NCBI RefSeq assembly: GCF_030409305.1
Contig: NZ_JAUFPQ010000017.1
Coordinates: 256,106-320,105 of the forward strand
Origin: Halomonas maura
Lineage (GTDB): Bacteria > Pseudomonadota > Gammaproteobacteria > Pseudomonadales > Halomonadaceae
Direction of reading: 5' to 3'
DNA: 64,000 nt
Shown here: in pieces, positions 57,980 to 64,000 of the stretch
How positions within the stretch are numbered: the stretch's first letter is position 1
Layout of the letters: each line of letters starts with the position of its first letter
Translations under genes and position numbers: made by a program
The notes under the pieces: generated by a model
The model's input: the letters and a program-made list of their open reading frames with translations, nothing else
Database searches by the model: none
What the model was told of the DNA's origin: nothing

Positions 57980-58510
57980 ATGGACCGGCTCTCGCTCGGC
58001 ACCCTGGGCCAGCACCTGCAACGACTGCGGCAGGAGACGGGGCTGTCGCTGTCGCAGCTGGCGTCCGCCGCCGGCATCGCCAAGTCGAACCTGTCGCGCC
58101 TCGAGCAGGGCAACGGCAACCCGACGCTGGATACCATCTGGCGGCTGGCGGTGCAGCTGAACGTGCCCTTCGGCACCCTGGTCGCGCCGATCTCCGTCCC
58201 CCTGGGCGAGGACGGGGTGCAGGTGCGGCTGGTCGACCAAGGCAAGGAGACCCCCCAGGTGGACGCCTACTGGATGCGTTGCGCGCCCCACACCATCCGC
58301 CATGCCGAGGCCCATACCCCGGGCGCCCGGGAATCGCTCACCCTGATCAGCGGCCAGCTGGAGGCGGGCCCGGAGGGCGAGACCCGGTGCCTGAGCGCCG
58401 GCGACACCCACGCCTTCGCGGCCGATCGCCCGCACCTCTATCGCACCGGGGAGAGCTGGGCGACGCTGCTGCTCACCGTCATCTACGCAGAGGGAGACAC
58501 CCCGCCATGA
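57980..58510 (+). CDS. XRE-cupin regulator of azlCD
   Basis: A 176-residue regulator: an N-terminal helix-turn-helix of the XRE type (LGQHLQRLRQETGLSLSQLA to LDTIWRLAVQLNV, residues about 8-65) and a C-terminal cupin (about 95-170). Such proteins often control amino-acid or polyamine genes and bind a small ligand in the cupin. It overlaps azlC by four bases (ATGA), forming a three-gene operon with the exporter. Two adjacent operators overlap its promoter, so autoregulation is likely. Ligand unknown, branched-chain amino acids being a reasonable guess. Confidence 0.88.
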   Translation: MDRLSLGTLGQHLQRLRQETGLSLSQLASAAGIAKSNLSRLEQGNGNPTLDTIWRLAVQLNVPFGTLVAPISVPLGEDGVQVRLVDQGKETPQVDAYWMRCAPHTIRHAEAHTPGARESLTLISGQLEAGPEGETRCLSAGDTHAFAADRPHLYRTGESWATLLLTVIYAEGDTPP

Positions 58511-59238
58511 CCCTGCAGGCCACCTCATCGCCGCCTCGCCCCTGGCTGACGGGCGTGCGCGAGGCCATCCCGCTGCTGGGCGGCTACGTGCCGGTGGCGA
58601 TCTCCTTCGGCCTGGTCGCCATCCAGGCGGGCTTCAGCCCCTGGGAGGCGGTGATCATCTCGGTGCTGTTCTACGCCGGGGCGTCACAGTTCCTGTTCGT
58701 CGGCATGATCGCCGGCGGCGCGCCCCTGTGGCTGGTGGTCGTCATGACGACGCTGATCAACCTGCGCCATGTGGTCTATGCCCCCAACCTGGCGCCCTGG
58801 CTGACCGCCAGCCGCTGGTGGGCCTGGCTGATGCACACGCTGACCGACCAGGTCTTCGCCCTGGCCCACCATCGCCTGCCGCAGCTTCCCGAGTCGGCAC
58901 GGCTCGGCTGGTTCACCGGCGCCGCCCTGCTGGCCTGGGCGAGCTGGGTCGCCGGCACGGCCCTGGGGGCCATCGCCGGCGACTGGCTGATGGCCCAGTG
59001 GCCGCTGCTCGGCAAGATCCTGCCCTTCGCCCTGCCGGCACTGTTCCTGGTGCTGGTGATGCCGCGCTTCACCTGCCGGCGCTGGAGCCTGGCACTGGGC
59101 ATCAGCATCCTCCTGGCCATGCTCTGCACCCTGGCCGGCTTCACCAACCTCGGCATCCCCCTGGCTGCCGCCTGCGGGGCGCTGTGCTTCTACATGGTGA
59201 GATTCGACGCCCGGACGACGGGAGGTGGCGATGAGTAG
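58507..59238 (+). CDS. azlC: Branched-chain amino acid exporter, large subunit
   Basis: A 243-residue membrane protein of the AzlC family with eight hydrophobic segments: REAIPLLGGYVPVAISFGL, FYAGASQFLFVGMIAGGA, LINLRHVVYAPNLAPWL. With AzlD it exports branched-chain amino acids or analogues. It starts inside the stop of the XRE gene and ends eight bases inside azlD, so the three are translationally linked. The product should sit in the inner membrane. Confidence 0.94.
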   Translation: MTLQATSSPPRPWLTGVREAIPLLGGYVPVAISFGLVAIQAGFSPWEAVIISVLFYAGASQFLFVGMIAGGAPLWLVVVMTTLINLRHVVYAPNLAPWLTASRWWAWLMHTLTDQVFALAHHRLPQLPESARLGWFTGAALLAWASWVAGTALGAIAGDWLMAQWPLLGKILPFALPALFLVLVMPRFTCRRWSLALGISILLAMLCTLAGFTNLGIPLAAACGALCFYMVRFDARTTGGGDE

Positions 59239-59569
59239 CGCGCTCTGGCTGGCCGTGCTGGCCGCGGCCCTCGGCACCCTGCTGATGCGCCTGGTCCCGC
59301 TGCTGTGGATGCAGCGCCGGCTCAGCAAGCTCGACGGCGAGCCGGGCGCCGACGCCATGCCCCAGTGGCTCGCCATCCTCGGCCCCATGATGGTGGCCGC
59401 CGTGCTCGGCGTCTCGCTGGTGCCGCGCCACCCCGACGCCACGGCCTGGCTGGCCACGCTGATCGGCGTGCTGGCGACCCTGGCCGTCTGGTACCGGCTG
59501 CGCTCGCTCGGCTGGCCGGTCGTGGCCGGGGTGGCGGCCTATGGCGCGGTGGTGATCCTGGCGGGGTGA
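59231..59569 (+). CDS. azlD: Branched-chain amino acid exporter, small subunit
   Basis: A 112-residue protein with four helices of the AzlD family (LAAALGTLLMRLVPLLWMQR, MPQWLAILGPMMVAAVLGVS, LIGVLATLAVWYRL). It pairs with AzlC. The ATG at 59231 has GGAGG six bases upstream; the GTG at 59225 sits directly on that site and is unlikely. It is the last gene of the XRE-azlC-azlD operon and is convergent with a broken symporter gene. Confidence 0.93.
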   Translation: MSSALWLAVLAAALGTLLMRLVPLLWMQRRLSKLDGEPGADAMPQWLAILGPMMVAAVLGVSLVPRHPDATAWLATLIGVLATLAVWYRLRSLGWPVVAGVAAYGAVVILAG

Positions 59570-59624
59570 GCGTTCCGGCCCCTTTTGGGGCTCGGCTTGA
59601 AGACGCCGATGCCGGGCCGCGGGA

Positions 59625-61176
59625 TCAGAACTGCAGCCCGAGCGCGACGCCGCCGAGTATGTAGCAGAAGAGGGTGATCAAGGCGATCCCGATGACGTTG
59701 AGCACGACGCCACCCCGCGCCATCTGGCCGATGGTGACCGCGCCGGTGCCGAAGACGATGGCGTTCGGCGGCGTGCCGACCGGCAGCATGAAGGCACAGG
59801 TCGCGGCGAAAGCCGCCGGGATGAGCAGCGTCATCGCATCGGCGCCGATGCCGACCGCCACGCCGCCGAGCACGGGGATGAAGGTCGCGGCCGTCGCCGT
59901 GTTGCTGGTCACCTCGGTGAGGAACAGCACGATGGTGACCACGGCGGCGACCAGCAGCACGATCGGCAGTACCTGCAGCCCGGTGATCTGCTCGCCGAAC
60001 CAGCTGTCCAGGCCGGTGCCTGCGACCGCGCCGGCGAGACTCAGTCCACCGCCGAACAGCAGCAATACGCCCCAGGGCAGCCCGTCCTCGGCATCCTGCC
60101 AGTTCAGCACCATCTCGCGCCGGCCTCGCGCGGGCAGGTTGAACATCGCGATGCCGGCGGCGATGGCGGTGTCGTTGAGCTCGCCCAGCGGCCCCAGCCG
60201 CTCGCTCACCCAGGGGAGGTTGGCGAGCAGTCCTGGCACGACCCACAGGAACGCCGCCGAGCCGAAGACGATCATCACCATCTTCTCGCCCTGACTGAGC
60301 GGGCCGAGCTTGTGGATCTCGCCGTCGATCATCTCCTTGCCACCGGGAATCTCCGCGAGCTTGAACCGGTAGAGCACACGGGTCATCAGCACCCAGCCCA
60401 CCAGGATGAAGGCAAGGCCCAGCGGCACGCCGAGCATCATCCACTCGAGGAAGCCGATGGTGCGGCCCAGCTCGTCGGCGGCTTAGCCGGCGACGATGGC
60501 ATTCGGCGGGCTGCCGAGCAGGGTGACCAGGCCGCCCATGCTCGCCGACCAGGCGATCGCCAGCAGCAGGCAGACACCGAACCGCTGGATGTTGTCGTCG
60601 AAGATGAAATCGACGTGGCCGGCCCGGTGATGGTCGTGCTCGTGGCCTCCGATGAGCCGGCTGAGGCTTTCGGTGAACAACCTGTTGGGTTTACACAGGT
60701 GTGATCTCTCGGTAGGTTCCGGATGAACATCCTACCGAGAGATCACACCTAGGCTCGACCCCGACCCGGGCCAGCGTCAGCAGCGCGATGCGACGATGCA
60801 GGTTCCACTTCTCCATCGCGATGGCAATCAAGAAGCCGCCGAGGAACAGGAACACGATGGAGCTGGCGTAGGGCGCCGTGGCCTCGCCGACGGTCCGCGC
60901 CGTCAGCATCGGGATCAGCACGATCGGCAACAGGGCCGTTGCCGAGAGCGGGATCGCCTCGGTCATCCACCAGACCGCCATCAGGGTGGCGATCGTCGCG
61001 ACCCAGCGCGCGTCCGACGACAGCCCTTCGGCGAACCCCATGGCAAGCCAGACCACCAGCGCCATGATCAACCCGAAGGCGCGCAGGCCCCAGGCCATCC
61101 TGGCGGATCGCCCGCCGCGCCCTGAGTCACCGGGCGAGTCCTCGTGTTCCCCCTGCTGGCGGGATTGATCGTCCAT
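59625..61176 (-). pseudogene. SLC13/DASS-family symporter, interrupted gene
   Basis: Pieces of one Na+/dicarboxylate-type symporter remain in order on the minus strand. The 5' part (61176 to about 60751) ends in NLHRRIALLTLARVGVEP. The 3' part starts near LFTESLSRLIGG, has a TAA stop at 60483-60485 after LLGSPPNAIVAG, and continues to the C-terminus (TEVTSNTATAATFIPVLGG). Between them is a 54-bp inverted-repeat element with a frame change, and roughly 60 residues usual at this point are missing. With a nonsense codon, a frameshift and a gap it cannot make full-length protein. Transport substrate is not determinable. Confidence 0.85.
60697..60750. repeat. Perfect 20-bp inverted repeat inside the symporter pseudogene
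   Basis: AGGTGTGATCTCTCGGTAGG and CCTACCGAGAGATCACACCT are exact inverse complements separated by 14 bases, and sit exactly at the break between the two parts of the gene. It could be the two ends of an excised transposon, or a small palindromic insertion. No duplicate of the arms was noticed elsewhere in the window. Confidence 0.95.
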
Positions 61177-61456
61177 CAGCCTGCCTCCCCCCCATTGTTC
61201 GAACTCATATTAGTTGACTACGTGGGCTACGGCCTATCGGCAGGGAAGGAGCGGTCACGGCGACAGGTACACAGGAACCACGCGCGTCTGTCCCGAGCCG
61301 CCCCGGGGCGAGAGGAGCCTGGCGGTGGTGAATGGCATGGACGCCAGTCAAAGGGCTCCCGACAGCATCGCCGCCCTCACGGCGCCGACGGACTCGCTAA
61401 GCAGTGGAGAGTTCCTCGGCGTGGAGGCGACGGGATAGTCGCCGTGATGAAGCGAC
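61177..61456. other. Gap upstream of the IS630 remnants
   Basis: No gene is supported between the symporter start and the first transposase remnant. It should include the old symporter promoter, but no clear element is seen. Confidence 0.35.
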
Positions 61457-61979
61457 GATCGAACACCGGCGGGAGGAGCTCTGGCCAGCGAAAAAAAAAC
61501 ACTCTGACGCCCCGGGCGAGACCGTGGTCTTCGTGGACGAGTCGAGCTTTTACCTCTGTTCTCATCATCAGAAGACCTTTGCACCCGTCGGTCAGACGTC
61601 GGACGTCAAGGGCAAGCGGGGGCGGTCACCACGCCACATGGTCATTGGTGCGGTTTCCCCGGAAGAACGCGCCTATTTCGGTTGGTCGACGGACACCGTG
61701 ATGGGCGCCACGATCGTCCGCTTCCTGAAGACGCTGCTACGGTATTGGCCGGCAAATTGCGGGTTATCTGGGACAATGCGACGGTTCACCGGTGCCGAGA
61801 GGTGCGCGACCTGCTGAGCCAGCCCGAAGTGCAGGACCGTCTTCGACTGGAACCGCTGCCTCCCTACGCGCCGGAGGCGAATCCCGCAGAAGCCTTGTGG
61901 AGTTGGATGAAACGGCGGCGTGATCATGTCAGGCGCCTGATGGGCGCTTCGCCAATACATGAGAAACTATTTTGACGAT
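61457..61979 (+). mobile_element. IS630-type transposase remnant, copy 1 (frameshifted)
   Basis: The DDE catalytic half of an IS630-family transposase: ETVVFVDESSFYL with the first Asp, VIWDNATVHR with the second, and LPPYAPEANPAEALWSWMKR with the Glu. The reading shifts frame near 61747 (after FLKTLLRYW), so one continuous protein is not made. The N-terminal helix-turn-helix half is missing, and no intact terminal repeats were found. It begins close to an A9 run at 61491-61499. It is less decayed than the second copy that follows. Confidence 0.85.
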
Positions 61980-62020
61980 CAGTAGGTTATCGAGCACCAA
62001 GAAGGTCTTACTGACCATGC

Positions 62021-62460
62021 ATCGAACACTGGCGGGAGGAGCTCTGGGCCAGCATTAACAATAAAAGCAGACGCGCAGGGCGAGACTCTGACTTTCGTGG
62101 ATGAGTTGAATTTTCACTTCTGCTCTCATCTTCAGATGACCTTTGTTCCCGTCGGTTAGACACCGGTCGTCAAGGGCAAGCGAGAGTAGTCACTACACCA
62201 TACGGTCATCGGCACGGTCTCCCCGGAGGGATGATCCCCTTTCAGTTGGTCGATGGACACCGTGAAGGGTGCCAAGATCGTCAAGTCCCTGAAGACGCTG
62301 TTGCGGTATTGATTCGGCAGGCTGCGGATCTTCTGGAGCTATTCGCCGGTTCACCAGTGCCGAGAGATACACGACCTGCTGAGTCATCCTGAGATGCAGA
62401 ACCGATTTCGACCGGAATCGTTGCCTGAGCCTTGCCAATACATTACATTAGAACCTTCTT
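62021..62460 (+). mobile_element. IS630-type transposase remnant, copy 2 (heavily decayed)
   Basis: This stretch runs parallel to copy 1 at an offset of 563 bases: ATCGAACACTGGCGGGAGGA against ATCGAACACCGGCGGGAGGA, then GTCAAGGGCAAGCG, TGAAGACGCTG and CCAATACAT recur in the same order. It has many C-to-T and G-to-A changes, stop codons in the former frame, and a deletion of roughly 100 bases before CCAATACAT. It encodes no protein. Confidence 0.82.
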
Positions 62461-62888
62461 GGAAGTTCGACAGGTGAGATGGATCACAGAACCGGAATCC
62501 GGTCGATTTCGCCGGCAAGGCCGCCGCATCAGCTGAGTTTGACTATGCCTGGTTGCGAAATGGCCGGGTTGCTTCTGGGCGGTTTTCAGCTGAACAAAGT
62601 GGGGGCATACTTCCTATAATGAGCTGATACAAATGAAAGATTCGATCCAGCCTGTCCCTGACACGCCCTCCCTTGCCGTGATGGATGCAAGGTATGGCGC
62701 CGCTAGGTACGAGTGCAAGCGAGACACGACAGAACACCAACCCCGGGTCGTCTTCATCACGCCGCTTTCTCACTTACACTCCTGATTGCAACTTGTTTCA
62801 ACCGCAATCGGGATTGTCCGTCTTCTGCTATGCTGGTCACGATTCCGAGATGTGACTCCACAACTCTGCGAACCAAAGGAGCAAGGCA
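62461..62888. other. AT-richer gap upstream of the Csu-type pilin gene
   Basis: No gene is supported. It probably contains the pilus operon promoter; an imperfect dyad CCTGATTGC/GCAATCGGG (62781-62812) is a possible regulator site. The lower GC than flanking genes fits old inserted DNA next to the IS remnants. Confidence 0.4.
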
Positions 62889-63383
62889 ATGAACCGGATC
62901 CAGGCCCTGCAAGCGACGCTGATCGCACTCGCTTTGTTCGGCACCGCCGTGCATGCTCAACAAACCTCCACCACGACTTTCCTGGTCAGCGCCACCGTCA
63001 ACGACACCTGCGAGATCGCCGCGACCGATCTCGCATTCGGGACATACGACCCTAACGCCGCCGACGACATGGACGGGACGTCCACCGTCACGGCCACCTG
63101 CACCAGTGGCACGAACTACGATATCGGGCTGGACACGGGCCAGAATACGCCTTCTACCACCACGCGGGCCATGAGCGATGGCGTCACCAACACCCTCGAT
63201 TACGAGTTGTACTCGGACTCGGCGCGCACGACGGTCTGGGGTAACACGGTCGGCGATGACACGCTCAACGTGACCTCGGCAGGCGGTGCCGAGAACCACA
63301 CCGTGTACGGCCAGATCCCGGCCGGCCAGTTCGAGCCGGCAGGCAGCTACAGCGACACCATCAACGTGACCGTTACCTACTAA
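62889..63383 (+). CDS. Spore coat U-domain pilin (Csu type)
   Basis: A 164-residue exported protein. The signal peptide (QATLIALALFGTAVHAQ) is followed by TSTTTFLVSATVNDTCEIAA, the usual start of spore coat U-domain pilins, then a beta-rich region with AGQFEPAGSYSDTINVTVTY at the C-terminus, the pattern of CsuA/B-type subunits. These assemble into thin archaic chaperone-usher pili used for surface attachment. AAGGAG lies eight bases before the ATG. A PapD-like chaperone gene follows 12 bases later. Confidence 0.9.
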   Translation: MNRIQALQATLIALALFGTAVHAQQTSTTTFLVSATVNDTCEIAATDLAFGTYDPNAADDMDGTSTVTATCTSGTNYDIGLDTGQNTPSTTTRAMSDGVTNTLDYELYSDSARTTVWGNTVGDDTLNVTSAGGAENHTVYGQIPAGQFEPAGSYSDTINVTVTY

Positions 63384-63395
63384 GGACAACCTTGC

Positions 63396-64000
63396 ATGAA
63401 TCGGCCATGGAGGACCTGGAAACGCTGGCTCGTGGGCCTGGGGATATCGCTTGCCACCCTTGCCACCCAGGCGGCCAGCCTGTCCGTCAACCCCGTCCGC
63501 GTGACGCTGCACGACCCGCAACAGATCCGGCATCTTCAGCTGCGCAACGCCGGAGACGAGCCGATGGTCCTGCAAGTGTCGGTCAAGGACCTGTCCATCG
63601 CGGACAATCGGGAGCAGTACGCCGACAGCGACGCCCTGGTCGTCACCCCACCGGTGTTCACTATCGAACCCGGAGGGGAACAGGTCGTCCGCCTCGGGTT
63701 GGAGAACCCCGTCTCCGCCGGGACGGAGCGGGCCTTCCGGATATTCCTGGAACAGAGCCCGGGCACCCCCGGAGCGACTGACGACAACGACCAGCCCACG
63801 CAGATCCAGGTGAACCTACGGCTGGGCATCCCCGTGTTCGTCAGCCCGAACGCCCCGATGCCCCGGGCGCTCGACTGGGAGATCAAGTCGACGGACGATC
63901 GCCATGTCCGGGTTGTTGCCGAGAACCAGGGCAACACCCACTCCAGAATCACGACCCTGAGCCTGCGCGACGAGCAGGGGGAGGTGCTGGCCGAATCCGA
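63396..64000 (+). CDS. Csu-type pilus chaperone, N-terminal part
   Basis: The gene runs off the right edge; 201 complete residues are visible. A signal peptide (RWLVGLGISLATLATQA) leads to ASLSVNPVRVTLHDPQQIRH, then the G1-strand area with PPVFTIEPGGEQVVRLGLEN and the second domain (LRLGIPVFVSP). This is the periplasmic PapD-like chaperone fold of archaic chaperone-usher systems. It holds pilin subunits for the usher. TAAGGAC overlaps the pilin stop, so the two genes form an operon. Confidence 0.88.
   Translation, partial: MNRPWRTWKRWLVGLGISLATLATQAASLSVNPVRVTLHDPQQIRHLQLRNAGDEPMVLQVSVKDLSIADNREQYADSDALVVTPPVFTIEPGGEQVVRLGLENPVSAGTERAFRIFLEQSPGTPGATDDNDQPTQIQVNLRLGIPVFVSPNAPMPRALDWEIKSTDDRHVRVVAENQGNTHSRITTLSLRDEQGEVLAES

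Noticed and set aside
61491-61499. Programmed frameshifting at the A9 run in the IS630 remnant
   Set aside because: The actual frame break is near 61747, far from the A run, and the element lacks its N-terminal half, so decay is the simpler explanation.
1-64000. tRNA or rRNA genes
   Set aside because: I looked for CCA-ended cloverleafs and conserved rRNA stretches by eye and saw none; a covariance scan was not possible here.

Overview
The window looks like a chromosomal segment of a high-GC, aerobic gammaproteobacterium. The NasTS nitrate-assimilation genes, opgGH, chaC, mntP, pgpA, nnrU and azlCD together with codon use suggest a Halomonas-like member of the Halomonadaceae. That placement comes from gene content only. 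I saw no rRNA, tRNA or CRISPR array. Most of the segment is ordinary housekeeping and catabolic DNA; only about 59.6-62.9 kb is clearly degraded.

Layout. 1-4.7 kb: a non-phosphorylating L-rhamnose operon on the minus strand (dehydratase, mutarotase, lactonase, dehydrogenase, start of the aldolase) with a divergent LysR regulator. 4.7-7.2 kb: two divergent L,D-transpeptidases. 7.3-23.3 kb: nitrate assimilation in three blocks (nitrate transporter; nasA-cobA; nasTS plus a flavoprotein and nirBD), interrupted by stress and redox genes. 23.3-31 kb: an amidase remnant, PhoH-like ATPase, zinc ribbon, diguanylate cyclase, UbiA prenyltransferase, esterase, SLC13 transporter and a cold-shock protein. 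31.2-35.6 kb: a GMC oxidoreductase and mmsA with a divergent LysR gene, resembling a 3-hydroxypropionate catabolic locus. 35.6-46.9 kb: CBS protein, FMN-binding glutamate synthase-like protein, an Mn riboswitch with mntP, a CDF exporter, HPP protein, PhoD-like phosphatase, PepSY protein, pgpA, nnrU, YtoQ and chaC. 47-51 kb: an enlarged isocitrate dehydrogenase, YnfA-like protein and sstT. 51-56.5 kb: opgG-opgH-acyltransferase for osmoregulated periplasmic glucans. 57-59.6 kb: DUF4124 protein and an XRE/cupin regulator with azlCD. 59.6-62.9 kb: a broken SLC13 symporter gene and two decayed IS630-type copies. 62.9-64 kb: the start of a Csu-type chaperone-usher pilus operon.

The most coherent biology is the nitrate system. 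Four transcription starts (transporter, nasA, nasT, flavoprotein-nirBD) carry candidate sigma-54 -24/-12 elements. Three of the leaders carry hairpins with A-N-N-G hexaloops of the kind bound by ANTAR proteins, and two of those overlap a strong terminator-like stem. This fits NasS releasing NasT in nitrate so that NasT antiterminates the structural genes, with cobA in the same set supplying a siroheme precursor.

For novelty, the items most worth a second look are an internal duplication of about 165 residues in the isocitrate dehydrogenase, a perfect 20-bp inverted repeat inside the broken symporter gene, a tandem 21-bp repeat array downstream of cobA, and a 45-residue ORF coupled to a cupin gene. 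I do not see a clearly undescribed multi-gene system.
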